From NCBI GenBank assembly GCA_002067045.1, contig MVPZ01000104.1:1-25040 (forward strand): a stretch of DNA of 25,040 nt, read 5' to 3'. This stretch comes from Methanomassiliicoccales archaeon PtaB.Bin134. Lineage in GTDB: Archaea; Thermoplasmatota; Thermoplasmata; Methanomassiliicoccales; UBA472. Below the pieces are notes generated by a model. That model was not told where the DNA came from. It saw nothing but the letters and a program-made list of their open reading frames with translations, and did no database searches. Made by a program: the position numbers and the translations under genes. Shown piece after piece: positions 1 through 7,674 of this stretch; the stretch's first letter is position 1, and the number at the start of each line of letters is the position of its first letter.

Positions 1-354
1 GTGGAGGTCGTGATACCGTTCCCCCTGCCCATCTCGGCCGACCGCAGGTTGGTCATGGAGGCGGTCCAGAAGGTCGTCGAGGAACATCCCCTTATCCTTC
101 CTAACGTCCAGGGTGCGGAGCTTGCGGCCACGGAAAGGGAGCTCAGGCTCCCCCAGGTGCGCAGCTTCCTGGGCAACAGGACCAAGCTGGACCAGTTCAG
201 GCCCCGGGTCATGGTGCAGGAGGTCACTAACATCCGTGTGATGCTGAGCGTGCGCTTCTGGATACGCGAGGTGCAGCATAGGGACCTCATAGTTTCCGAG
301 GTCCTATCCGCGGCATTGGACCGCCTGAAGGAAGCGGGAATTGACGCACCCTGA
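1..354 (+). CDS. MscS-family mechanosensitive channel, C-terminal part (5' truncated by window edge)
   Basis: This is the cytoplasmic C-terminal domain of a small-conductance mechanosensitive channel, which releases solutes under osmotic downshock. The frame is open from base 1, so the pore helices and beta domain lie outside the window and the apparent GTG at base 1 need not be the start. The visible 117 residues align by eye with the C-terminus of the next gene. Both have an 'IP' strand, then 'HPLILPNVQG' here against 'DPMILPHVGE' there, and both end in 'FWIREVQHRD' or 'IWIRDISRRD' followed by a terminal amphipathic helix. The two genes are therefore tandem paralogues, 40 bp apart on the same strand. 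The assignment rests on that alignment, because no pore motif is visible in this fragment. Confidence 0.75.
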   Translation: MEVVIPFPLPISADRRLVMEAVQKVVEEHPLILPNVQGAELAATERELRLPQVRSFLGNRTKLDQFRPRVMVQEVTNIRVMLSVRFWIREVQHRDLIVSEVLSAALDRLKEAGIDAP

Positions 355-394
355 GGGCAAGTGTATTAAGGGGCACCGTTGCTTAAAGGAGCGA

Positions 395-1264
395 ATGGCA
401 GACACGATAATCTTCGGGGTGTCCGCGGCCAGCCTGATGGGTTTCATACTGGTGGCCCTGGCCACGGTGGTGGTGGCCAAGGGGACCCATCTGTTCATAC
501 GGAGGCTGCTGGACGAACACCTGGGGCACGTCAACTCCAAGGCGATAGCCAGGCTCTATCAGTACGTAGTCCTGGCCGTAGGCTTCTATCTTGGCTTCTG
601 GGAGGTGCTGGGGCTGGACATGACCGCCCTGCTGGCCTCCCTGGGGATCCTGGGTCTGGGTGTGGCCCTGGCCTCCCAGCAGGTGATGATGAACGCCTTC
701 TCAGGCATCCTGATGTCCATTATCAAGCCGGTGAAGATCGACGAGTGGATCGAGGTCTCTGGACTTCCTGTAACCGGCATCGGACGGGTGAAGGACATCA
801 ACCTCATGAACACCGTCCTGAAGGACCTGGATGGCAGGATCCTCTACGTTCCAAACTCGGTAATGGTGAACAACAAGGTCATAAACTACTCACGGGCGGG
901 CTTCGTGGCCATAAGGATACCGGTCTGGCTCAGATCCATAAAGGATTTCGAACGCATCAAGAACACGGTCCTGGAGGTGGCCGACCTCGACCCCATGATA
1001 TTGCCGCACGTGGGGGAGGAGGAGCAGCGCAAGATATCCAAGGTGTTCGAGATGAAGGGGATCCGGCGCTACCTGGAGAAGAAGGTGGACATGTCCATCT
1101 TTTCCCCTACGGTGATCATCAAGGACATGCAGAGGGAGAAGGTGCTGGTGGACATCAAGATATGGATCCGCGACATCTCCCGCAGGGACCAGATCGTTAC
1201 TGGCTACCTAGACGCCCTGCGCACCCGGTTCAATCAGGAAGGCATCGAGTTCGGGGACGACTGA
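395..1264 (+). CDS. MscS-family mechanosensitive ion channel
   Basis: This is a complete small-conductance mechanosensitive channel of 289 residues, expected in the cytoplasmic membrane as a homo-oligomer. Hydrophobic helices lie at about residues 8-28 and 54-74. The third, pore-lining helix is rich in Gly and Ala (LLASLGILGLGVALASQQ) and runs into 'FSGILMSIIKPVKIDEWIEV', the typical MscS transition to the beta domain. The beta domain contains 'VPNSVMVNNKVINYSR', and an alpha/beta C-terminal domain follows. The frame is open from a TTG at 341 that overlaps the upstream stop. The ATG at 395 is preferred because AAAGGAG lies 4 bases before it and it places the first membrane helix at the N-terminus. 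It is about the size of E. coli MscS (286 aa) and probably shares a transcript with the partial paralogue upstream. Confidence 0.9.
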   Translation: MADTIIFGVSAASLMGFILVALATVVVAKGTHLFIRRLLDEHLGHVNSKAIARLYQYVVLAVGFYLGFWEVLGLDMTALLASLGILGLGVALASQQVMMNAFSGILMSIIKPVKIDEWIEVSGLPVTGIGRVKDINLMNTVLKDLDGRILYVPNSVMVNNKVINYSRAGFVAIRIPVWLRSIKDFERIKNTVLEVADLDPMILPHVGEEEQRKISKVFEMKGIRRYLEKKVDMSIFSPTVIIKDMQREKVLVDIKIWIRDISRRDQIVTGYLDALRTRFNQEGIEFGDD

Positions 1265-1269
1265 GCCAA

Positions 1270-1280
1270 TAACTTATCTC
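1270..1280 (+). promoter_or_regulatory. TATA-like box for ilvD
   Basis: The sequence AACTTATCTC is centred about 29 bases before the ilvD ATG at 1305. This is the spacing expected for a leaderless archaeal transcript. No Shine-Dalgarno sequence precedes the ATG. Confidence 0.45.
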
Positions 1281-1304
1281 ACCCTTCCATCATAACCGTA
1301 ACCG

Positions 1305-2951
1305 ATGCGAAGCGACGCGGTCAAGAAAGGGGTGGACCGGGCCCCACAGCGCAGCCTTCTGCGCGCCACCGGGATGACCGACGCGGACATGGAGAAACCG
1401 CTCATTGGCATAGCCAACTCCTGGAACGACGTGGTTCCCGGGCACATTCACCTGAACGAGCTCGCGGAGGAGGTGCGCAGGGGCATCATCGAGGCCGGTG
1501 GTGTTCCGTTGACCTTCGGCGTACCCGGGGTATGCGACGGGGTGGCCATGGGCCACGCCGGAATGCGCTACTCCCTGGTCTCCAGGGACGTGATCTCCGA
1601 CTGCGTGGAGATAATGGTACAGGCCCACTGCATGGACGGATGGGTGGGGGTGACCAACTGTGACAAGATCACCCCCGGGATGCTCATGGCCGCGGGTAGG
1701 CTGGACCTGCCCACCATCATACTGACCGGAGGCCCCATGGAACCGGGTCGCCGGGACGAGTCATGCCTGGACCTGCAGAGCGTCTTCGAGGCCCTGGGGG
1801 CCAACAAGGCCGGGAAGATGAGCGAGGAGGAGGTCCTGCAGATCGAGAGGTGCGCCTGTCCAGGCGAGGGGGCCTGCTCCGGCCTGTTCACCGCCAACAC
1901 CATGGCCTGCCTGACCGAGGCCCTGGGGCTGAGCCTCACCGGCTGCGGGTCGATGCTGGCCACCGACTACCGCAAGAAGGAGCTGGCCCGGGCCACCGGC
2001 AGACGCATCGTGGAGCTGGTCAGGGAAGGGCTCTCCGCCCGCAAGGTGGTACGCAGGGGCTCGTTCACCAACTCCATAATCCTGGACATGGCCATAGGGG
2101 GTTCCAGCAACACAGCCCTGCACATCCCGGCCATAGCAGCCGACTTCGGGGTGGACGTGGATCTGCGCACCTTCGACGAGATATCCCGACGCATCCCGCA
2201 CCTCACCAGCATCAAGCCCAGCGGTCCCTATTACATGAAGGACTTTGACGCCGCCGGAGGGGTCCCCGGAATGCTCAACCGCTTGGTCAACGAGCTCTCC
2301 GATGAGATGACCGTGAACGGGAAAGGCATCCGGGAGATAGCCCTCTCCGCCCCGGTGCTGAACGAGGAGGTCATCCGCCCGCTCTCCCGGCCGTTCCACA
2401 ACGAGGGGGGCATAGCGGTCCTCTACGGCAACCTGGCCCCGCAGGGGTCAGTGGTGAAGCAGGCCGCGGTCTCCCCTGAGATGATGAGGTACGTTGGTAC
2501 GGCCAAAGTGTTCGACTCCGAGCAGCTGGCCTACGAGGCCATCTCCGCCCGGAAGGTGGTGGCCGGGGACGTGGTGGTCATTCGCTACGAAGGGCCCAAG
2601 GGGGGGCCGGGAATGCCGGAGATGCTCTCGCCCACCAGCCTAATAGCCGGCATGGGTCTCTCGAACAGCGTGGCCCTGATCACCGACGGGCGCTTCTCCG
2701 GGGCCACCCGCGGTCCCTGCATCGGCCACGTATCCCCGGAGGCCTTCGACAAGGGGCCCATCGCGGCCATACGCGACGGGGACCGCATATCCATCGACAT
2801 CCCCGGGCGCAAGCTGGAACTTCTGGTTCCCGCGGCGGAGATCGAGGACCGCCTGAGCCTGGTCGAGGTGGTGGACCGCCGCCCCACCGGCGTCCTGGCC
2901 AAGTATCGCCGGCTGGTAGGGGAGGCCTCCAAGGGGGCCATCTGCCGCTGA
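1305..2951 (+). CDS. ilvD: Dihydroxy-acid dehydratase
   Basis: This enzyme dehydrates 2,3-dihydroxy-isovalerate and 2,3-dihydroxy-3-methylvalerate to the 2-oxo acids that precede valine, leucine and isoleucine. It is cytosolic and uses an Fe-S cluster. The 548-residue protein is colinear with methanogen IlvD from 'MRSDAVKKGVDRAP' onward. The family signatures are present: 'TNCDKITPGMLMA' (cluster Cys119), 'CACPGEGACSGLFTANTM' (Cys185 and Cys191) and the C-terminal 'YEGPKGGPGMPEM' and 'DGRFSGATRGP'. The first-loop position that is Cys in the spinach and mycobacterial type is Gly here ('VVPGHIHL'), as in E. coli and methanogen enzymes. The ATG is probably leaderless. No other ilv gene is adjacent; an acetolactate-synthase-like gene lies about 18 kb away at 21353-22930. 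Confidence 0.97.
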   Translation: MRSDAVKKGVDRAPQRSLLRATGMTDADMEKPLIGIANSWNDVVPGHIHLNELAEEVRRGIIEAGGVPLTFGVPGVCDGVAMGHAGMRYSLVSRDVISDCVEIMVQAHCMDGWVGVTNCDKITPGMLMAAGRLDLPTIILTGGPMEPGRRDESCLDLQSVFEALGANKAGKMSEEEVLQIERCACPGEGACSGLFTANTMACLTEALGLSLTGCGSMLATDYRKKELARATGRRIVELVREGLSARKVVRRGSFTNSIILDMAIGGSSNTALHIPAIAADFGVDVDLRTFDEISRRIPHLTSIKPSGPYYMKDFDAAGGVPGMLNRLVNELSDEMTVNGKGIREIALSAPVLNEEVIRPLSRPFHNEGGIAVLYGNLAPQGSVVKQAAVSPEMMRYVGTAKVFDSEQLAYEAISARKVVAGDVVVIRYEGPKGGPGMPEMLSPTSLIAGMGLSNSVALITDGRFSGATRGPCIGHVSPEAFDKGPIAAIRDGDRISIDIPGRKLELLVPAAEIEDRLSLVEVVDRRPTGVLAKYRRLVGEASKGAICR

Positions 2952-2954
2952 CCT

Positions 2955-2969
2955 CGAAACCTTTTTATC
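2955..2969 (+). promoter_or_regulatory. BRE/TATA promoter of tRNA-Ala
   Basis: CGAAACCTTTTTATC reads as a purine-rich BRE followed by a TATA-like T-rich box. It is centred about 30 bases before the mature tRNA 5' end at 2995, so transcription should start a few bases upstream of the tRNA. Confidence 0.5.
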
Positions 2970-2994
2970 CGAACTTCTTTTATGCGGCCACACT

Positions 2995-3068
2995 GGGCGG
3001 ATAGATCAGCTCGGAAGATCGCCTGCTTTGCAAGCAGGAAGCCCCGGGTTCAAATCCCGGTCCGTCCA
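2995..3068 (+). tRNA. tRNA-Ala (anticodon UGC)
   Basis: A full cloverleaf can be folded by hand. The acceptor stem is GGGCGGA with TCCGTCC (3061-3067) and includes the G3:U70 wobble that is the alanine identity element. The D stem is GATC/GATC. The anticodon stem CCTGC/GCAGG closes the loop TTTGCAA, with anticodon TGC at 3029-3031. The T arm is CCGGG-TTCAAAT-CCCGG. The discriminator A is at 3068. The CCA end is not encoded and there is no intron. Confidence 0.97.
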
Positions 3069-3110
3069 TCTCTTTTCCTATAATCACCCGCGGAACCTGT
3101 CGAAACAACA

Positions 3111-4793
3111 ATGACTTATAGCATTCGACAGTTCCGAATTCCGATATATATGGTCCGCGAGAGGTCCTTGGCCATCCTGGTCATCATCGCTGTCATGCTC
3201 CCGTCGCTGAGCATCGTCTGCCTTCCAGGAGCCTCCGCCCAAGATGACGCCGCAGACCTGGCGGACCTGATGTCCGAACACTGGAACGCCCAGAACGTCC
3301 TGGACATCGCGGACCGTCTCTGTCAGATATCCGCCGCCCACCCATCCTTCCGCGTCAGCGGCTCCGAGGGGGCGGACGAGGCCGCCGACCTGATCTGGTC
3401 GGAGATGGTCTCCTACGGGCTCAACGTGACCAACGAGCCTTTCCTCCACTCATCCTGGACGCTGCAAGAGCCCCCCGTGCTGTTCTCCGAGGGGGACGGG
3501 GACCTCAACACCTCCCAGGACCAGGTCCATTTCCTCTCCTTCCAGGCGGAGCCTTACAGCCTGCCCACCCCATCCGGCGGGGTCCTCTCCGAACTGGTGT
3601 CCCTGCCCCTCCCGGAAATCGCCAGCCCCAGCAACGTCGGGGGGCGGCCTATAGACCAGGGGGCCTGGGACGAGGTGAACATAACCGGCAAGGTCCTTCT
3701 CATGGGCAAGGAGGTTCGCTGGAACTCTATTTGGGACCAGGTCTTCAAGCTCAAGCTGAACAAGGAGAGGCCATCGGCGATCCTCTTCCATTATCATTAC
3801 TCCTGGATGGACCACGCCGAGCACTACTCCCAGTCCTCCTCCGGGGGCCTGCCCCTGATGGTGACCGGGCCGATGTTCTGGGACATCGGTATCCCGGTGG
3901 GGTCGGTAAATTACAGCGAAGGGATGGCCCTGGCCGATCTGGCCGATCAGGGGCTGCAGGTGCTGGTGAACATCAACTCCACCTTGGGGAGCGGGGTTCA
4001 CCGCAACATAGTGGGGGACATACCCTCCTCCGAACCCGATCAACCTTACATACTGGTCGGGGCGCATTACGACACGGTGCTAACGGAGGGCTATCTGGAC
4101 AACTCCTTCGGGGTGGCCACTGTGCTGGAGATCGCCAGGTCGGTGCAGGAGATGGTATCCTCGTCCAAGATCGAACTGCGCTACGGTCTGCGCTTCGTGG
4201 CCTTCGCCTGCGAGGAGCTGGGGATGGCCGGGTCCCTGAACTACGTGTTCAAGCACCAAGCAGAGCTGGGCATGATCAAGGCGGTCATAATCGTGGACTC
4301 CATAGGTTCGGCGGAGATGCTGATGACCAACGCCGATCCCGGGAACGATCGGGACCTGAACGATCTGGCCGCCGCTTCCGCCGAGGAAATGGGCATCAAC
4401 TGCTCGTACAGCGTCACCTACTCGTCCGACCACGCCCCCTTTATCGATCCCGAGGGCACCGCCTTCAACCTCAACAGGTACTGGCGCATGACCCTCGAGC
4501 TCCGGTCCGTACAGGGGGTCAAGAACGTCATGCTCTTCCATTCCACACCCCTGACGGTGACGGAGCAGTTCGGCGGGAACTACGGGGGGATACACACCGT
4601 GCAAGATTCCCGCTCCGGGGTGACCGAATGGACCCATGCAGAGGACCTGGACGCGCAGTCGCAGGTGGTGGCCCTGACCGTGCTGCAGGCCGCGGCCATC
4701 GAGCTGGACGTCCCGGACAACACCTGGATGTATGTGGTGGCTGCCTTCGTGGTGGCGAGCCTGATGCTGGCCGTCATGGTCCTGAGGCATTGA
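3111..4793 (+). CDS. Exported, membrane-anchored M28-family zinc metallopeptidase
   Basis: This is a predicted extracytoplasmic aminopeptidase-type enzyme of peptidase family M28 that binds two zinc ions. Its substrate is unknown. The N-terminus has a basic stretch, a hydrophobic core (LAILVIIAVMLPSLSIVCL) and an 'ASA' cleavage-like site. A PA-like insert lies near residues 185-260. The metal ligands are visible: H319 in 'GAHYD', D330 in 'YLDNS', E368/E369 in 'ACEELG', D396 in 'VDSIGS' and H441 in 'SSDHAPF'. A single C-terminal helix (WMYVVAAFVVASLMLAVMVL) should tether it to the membrane with the enzyme outside. The start is uncertain. The ATG at 3111 sits 29 bases after a TATA-like CCTATAATC, while the ATG at 3150 would give a more usual signal peptide (MVRERSLAIL). 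Confidence 0.88.
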   Translation: MTYSIRQFRIPIYMVRERSLAILVIIAVMLPSLSIVCLPGASAQDDAADLADLMSEHWNAQNVLDIADRLCQISAAHPSFRVSGSEGADEAADLIWSEMVSYGLNVTNEPFLHSSWTLQEPPVLFSEGDGDLNTSQDQVHFLSFQAEPYSLPTPSGGVLSELVSLPLPEIASPSNVGGRPIDQGAWDEVNITGKVLLMGKEVRWNSIWDQVFKLKLNKERPSAILFHYHYSWMDHAEHYSQSSSGGLPLMVTGPMFWDIGIPVGSVNYSEGMALADLADQGLQVLVNINSTLGSGVHRNIVGDIPSSEPDQPYILVGAHYDTVLTEGYLDNSFGVATVLEIARSVQEMVSSSKIELRYGLRFVAFACEELGMAGSLNYVFKHQAELGMIKAVIIVDSIGSAEMLMTNADPGNDRDLNDLAAASAEEMGINCSYSVTYSSDHAPFIDPEGTAFNLNRYWRMTLELRSVQGVKNVMLFHSTPLTVTEQFGGNYGGIHTVQDSRSGVTEWTHAEDLDAQSQVVALTVLQAAAIELDVPDNTWMYVVAAFVVASLMLAVMVLRH

Positions 4794-4889
4794 GCGGAAC
4801 TCCATCGTTGCGTTCCAGGCCTTAGTCCGATCCTCGCCTGCACCCATGGGCTGAGGGACGTCAGCCTTCTGGAGGTCGGACGGCAGGCG

Positions 4890-4901
4890 CAATCCTTATA
4901 C
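4890..4901 (+). promoter_or_regulatory. TATA-like box upstream of the interrupted gene
   Basis: CAATCCTTATAC is centred about 35 bases before the TTG at 4933. This would leave a leader of roughly 10 nt containing AGGGGGT just before the start codon. Confidence 0.4.
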
Positions 4902-4932
4902 CTCATAATGAACAGATACACCAGGGGGTAAA

Positions 4933-5445
4933 TTGGAGGGCTTCCGAGAGTATCTCAAGAACAAAGGGATCGGTCATGACGACCGCGCGGTCGAGAACGC
5001 CGCCGGTCTCCAGCGTTATCTGCAGGACCGTGGGGTGGAGATCGGGAACTGCAGCCTGGAGGACCTTCAGGCGTACCTGGAGCATCTGATCGCCGAAGGC
5101 CGGAACTCCCCGGAAACTCTCCTGGACCTCGCCAGGTTCTGCGCCTACTCTCGAAGGCCACAGCTGTACATCCACCTGGCCGGCATTCTGAACTCTCACG
5201 ATATCCTGCCTCTCATGGCCGATAGGGTGGGGGAGCTGGTGGGGCAGACGTCCCGCGAGGCCATATTCTTCGGTTTCGAGAACCCGCCCCTGGGCACGGA
5301 CCCTGGGGAGATCGCTCCCCTGACCCGCCGTCTGATCCGCAGGATGGAGGGGGAGCTCACTCACTCCCAGCGCCGCGACGTCCTGATCTGGAACTATCAC
5401 GGCATACCCAAGACCGCCTTCCAGGAAAAGAAAAAGAGGTTCTAA
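4933..5445 (+). CDS. Unknown protein, N-terminal half of a gene interrupted by an in-frame TAA
   Basis: This half encodes 170 residues, starting at a TTG preceded by AGGGGGT. It is helical and charged, with no signal peptide or membrane segment. The first 70 residues ('MEGFREYLKNKG', then 'LQRYLQDRGVEIGNCSLEDL') loosely resemble the SAM-like core-binding domain of tyrosine recombinases, but no recombinase catalytic domain follows. The frame stops at TAA 5443-5445 and stays open in the same frame to 5904. The sequence across the stop reads smoothly (KKKRF, stop, SASSIDEFLAGEHERLVQDL). I therefore read this and the next entry as one gene of 323 sense codons carrying a nonsense mutation or a sequencing error. 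The function is not recognised. Confidence 0.6.
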   Translation: MEGFREYLKNKGIGHDDRAVENAAGLQRYLQDRGVEIGNCSLEDLQAYLEHLIAEGRNSPETLLDLARFCAYSRRPQLYIHLAGILNSHDILPLMADRVGELVGQTSREAIFFGFENPPLGTDPGEIAPLTRRLIRRMEGELTHSQRRDVLIWNYHGIPKTAFQEKKKRF

Positions 5446-5904
5446 TCCGCGTCGAGCATCGATGAGTTCCTCGCCGGGGAGCATGAGCGGCTGGTGCAGG
5501 ACCTGAGGGAGTGCCTGCGCACCGGGCGGGTCTGGTACGAGCAGGAGGTCACCTCCGGGTTCGTGGAAATGGTGGCCGCGGACCAGAGGCTGCAGACCGG
5601 GGTGCGGGAGGGGAACCGGATAATCGTGCACAAGGTCCCGTTCGATCCCCGCTCCTATCTTGAGGAGGAAAGCCCGGTGCTCCGTCGGTACCATTACTGC
5701 CACTGCCCGCTAGCCCGCTCGGCCATTCGCGTCGGCGGCCCGCAGGTGTCCTCCACCCTGTGCCTGTGCAGCGCGGGATTCACCAAGCTGGTATGGGACA
5801 CCTTGTTCGATGCCGATGTGGAGGTGGAGGTCCTGGGCACGGTGCTTGACGGCCATGAGAGATGCGCCTTCGCCATCAGGATACCCGAGGAAATGATGAA
5901 GTGA
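5446..5904 (+). pseudogene. Unknown cysteine-rich domain, C-terminal half of the interrupted gene
   Basis: This is the same frame as the preceding half, continuing directly after the TAA at 5443-5445. The only possible restart is a GTG at 5494 without a well-placed ribosome-binding site, so independent translation is doubtful. The product holds a histidine/cysteine cluster 'YHYCHCPLARSAI', then 'LCLCSAGFTKLVWDTLF', and ends in a beta-like 'VEVLGTVLDGHERCAFAIRIP'. The Cys pattern suggests metal or cofactor binding, and the ending recalls small-ligand domains whose last strands carry a conserved 'G-x-x-x-C-x-F'. These are impressions, not a family assignment. Its convergent neighbour is the SPFH gene, 45 bp away. 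Loss of this half by premature termination would remove all the conserved-looking cysteines in this region. Confidence 0.55.
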
Positions 5905-5949
5905 GGCCGGGGCCTCGAGAAAAATGGTTCGGGGAAAGGGTTTGGGCGA

Positions 5950-7035
5950 TCACTCCATCATCTTGTTGTGGGTGATGGCCTCGGCGAGCTTCTTGTCCTT
6001 GGAGATGTCCTCCTCCAGCTTCTTCATGTCCGCGCGTAGCTCCTCTGCGGAGGGGATGGGGCCGAGAATGATGTCGGCCTTGCCCACCACCCGTTCGATC
6101 TCCTCGGGCTTGGATATCTCCCTCTCCGGCACCTGCTTTCCAGCACCGATGTAGTCAGAGATGCCCTCCACCAGCCTGGTGACCTCGAAGGGCAGCACGA
6201 TCTTGGTGGCCTGTCCCTCTCCCAGCTTCTTGACCGCGTCCAGGGAGAGCACGGTCAGGGCCTTGGTGTCCAGGGTGCTCGCGCCCACGCTCAGTATCCT
6301 CAGCTTCTGGGCCTCACCCTGGCTCTCGAGTATGATGGCCAGCCTCTCACCCTCGGCCTCCAGGATCTTGGCCTGCCGGAGACCCTCGGCCTGCAGCACG
6401 CGGGAGCGCTTCTCTCCCTCGGCGTTCAGGATGGCCGCGGTCTTGGCGCCGTCCGCCTTGAGGATGGCCGCACGCCTCAGCCTCTCGGCGGAGGTCTGCT
6501 CCTCCATGGCCTGCTTGACCTTGGGGGCGGGATCTATCTCCCTGATCTCCACCGCGTCCACCTTGACACCCCACTGGTCAGTGGCCTCGTCCAGGATGTC
6601 CCTCAATTTGAGGTTGATCCTCTCACGGTTGGACAGGATCTCATCCAGCTCCATATCCCCAATGATCGACCTCAGGGTGGTCTGGGCCAGGTACACGGTT
6701 GCCGCCCGGTAGTCGGTGACCTCGAAGAAGGCCTTCTTGGGATCGATGACCTTCACGTATATGATCGCGTCCACGTTCACCGGGGAGTTGTCCTTGGTGA
6801 TGACCTCCTGCCTTGGAACGTCCAGCACCTGGGTCCTGAGGTCCAGCTTTACCGTCTCGTTTATAAGGGGCGCCACGTAGTTGAAACCAGGGTTCAGGAC
6901 CCTCATGAACTTGCCCAGGCGTATGTACACCGCCTGCTCGTAGGGGCGAACGATCTTCACTCCATTGACCAATATGACGATGGCCGCGATGATGGCCAAG
7001 ATCAACAAACCTAATACTTCAGCACCAATTGCCAT
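5950..7035 (-). CDS. SPFH/Band 7 (stomatin-like, slipin) membrane protein
   Basis: This is a stomatin/prohibitin-type protein that should form oligomeric membrane microdomain scaffolds. It has 361 residues. An N-terminal membrane helix (LLILAIIAAIVILVNGVKIV) is followed by the SPFH domain, with 'RPYEQAVYIRLGKFMRVLNPG', 'LDLRTQVLDVP' and 'DNSPVNVDAIIYVKV'. A long coiled coil then repeats 'AEGE(K/R)' units (ILNAEGEKR, VLQAEGLRQ, ILEAEGERL). The last 80 residues are charged. The ATG at 7035 has AAGGAG 9 bases upstream. The gene lies 16 bp after nfeD on the same strand, and NfeD-SPFH pairing is a widely conserved operon in which the NfeD OB domain is the partner. A role in membrane quality control is inferred from the family. 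Confidence 0.95.
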   Translation of the reverse strand: MAIGAEVLGLLILAIIAAIVILVNGVKIVRPYEQAVYIRLGKFMRVLNPGFNYVAPLINETVKLDLRTQVLDVPRQEVITKDNSPVNVDAIIYVKVIDPKKAFFEVTDYRAATVYLAQTTLRSIIGDMELDEILSNRERINLKLRDILDEATDQWGVKVDAVEIREIDPAPKVKQAMEEQTSAERLRRAAILKADGAKTAAILNAEGEKRSRVLQAEGLRQAKILEAEGERLAIILESQGEAQKLRILSVGASTLDTKALTVLSLDAVKKLGEGQATKIVLPFEVTRLVEGISDYIGAGKQVPEREISKPEEIERVVGKADIILGPIPSAEELRADMKKLEEDISKDKKLAEAITHNKMME

Positions 7036-7051
7036 GATTACCTTCTCCTTA

Positions 7052-7510
7052 TCAGATCTCCTCTACGGTCACATGCACTCCCTCGCTGCGGACGACCCTC
7101 ACCCTTTTCCCCTGGGGGATCGGCATCGCAGAGGTGGCGCTCCAGATTACATTTGCTATCCGCACCTTCCCTCTGAGGGAGCCAGGAACGACCTCGGTCT
7201 CCACCACTCCCTCCTTGCCGATCAGGGAGGTGGCCACGGTCGTCTCCGGGGGAGCGGGCGGGGCCAATCTCTGGTACAGCTTGATGGTGATCAGGGTCGT
7301 GGGGACCAGTATGATCACCGCGATGATGGGGGACCAGACCGTCAATAGAAGTTCCGGGAACACCAGCCCTATACCTCCCAAGGCCAAGAGCACCGTGGCC
7401 GGCACCAACAGGAAGGACCCCGGCTGGCTAAGCTCCAGGAGGAGCATCAGCACTCCGATCACGATGAACACAAGCGACATGTCGGTGGCTAGGGACATGC
7501 TTGAACTCAT
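7052..7510 (-). CDS. NfeD-like membrane protein (short form)
   Basis: This is a short NfeD-family protein of 152 residues without the N-terminal ClpP-like protease domain of long NfeD. Hydrophobic segments lie at about residues 12-30, 33-50 and 56-78. A soluble C-terminal OB-fold domain follows, with 'SLIGKEGVVETEVVPGSLRGKVRI' split over two strands, then 'WSATSAMPIPQGKRVRVV'. It immediately precedes and probably shares a transcript with the SPFH gene, which is its usual partner. The start is the ATG at 7510; ATGs at 7498 and 7480 are alternatives. Two TATA-like stretches at 7521-7539 lie at suitable distances, so this is probably the first gene of the operon. Assignment to NfeD is firm from fold order and neighbour; the biochemical role is family inference. 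Confidence 0.9.
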   Translation of the reverse strand: MSSSMSLATDMSLVFIVIGVLMLLLELSQPGSFLLVPATVLLALGGIGLVFPELLLTVWSPIIAVIILVPTTLITIKLYQRLAPPAPPETTVATSLIGKEGVVETEVVPGSLRGKVRIANVIWSATSAMPIPQGKRVRVVRSEGVHVTVEEI

Positions 7511-7640
7511 GGACGTTTCCGTATTTAGGTTTTATTTCCGCTATAGGACTAGTATGACACAAATAGGATAAGGGGACCCGATTATTGGACTATGGGACCG
7601 GGCCTGGCCAGTGTTCATGTTTTTGCATCAAATCAAAAAT

Positions 7641-7651
7641 CATTAAATAAT
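7641..7651 (+). promoter_or_regulatory. TATA-like box for the peroxiredoxin gene
   Basis: CATTAAATAAT follows an A-rich BRE-like stretch (AATCAAAAAT). It is centred about 28 bases before the GTG at 7675 and 37 before the ATG at 7684. Confidence 0.5.
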
Positions 7652-7674
7652 GTGATGGTGGGTATTACTTCACA

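Noticed and set aside
5902..5916. The palindrome GAGGCC-GG-GGCCTC overlapping the stop of the interrupted gene, considered as a terminator.
   Set aside because: There is no T-tract on its 3' side on either strand. On the minus strand the T-run precedes the hairpin.
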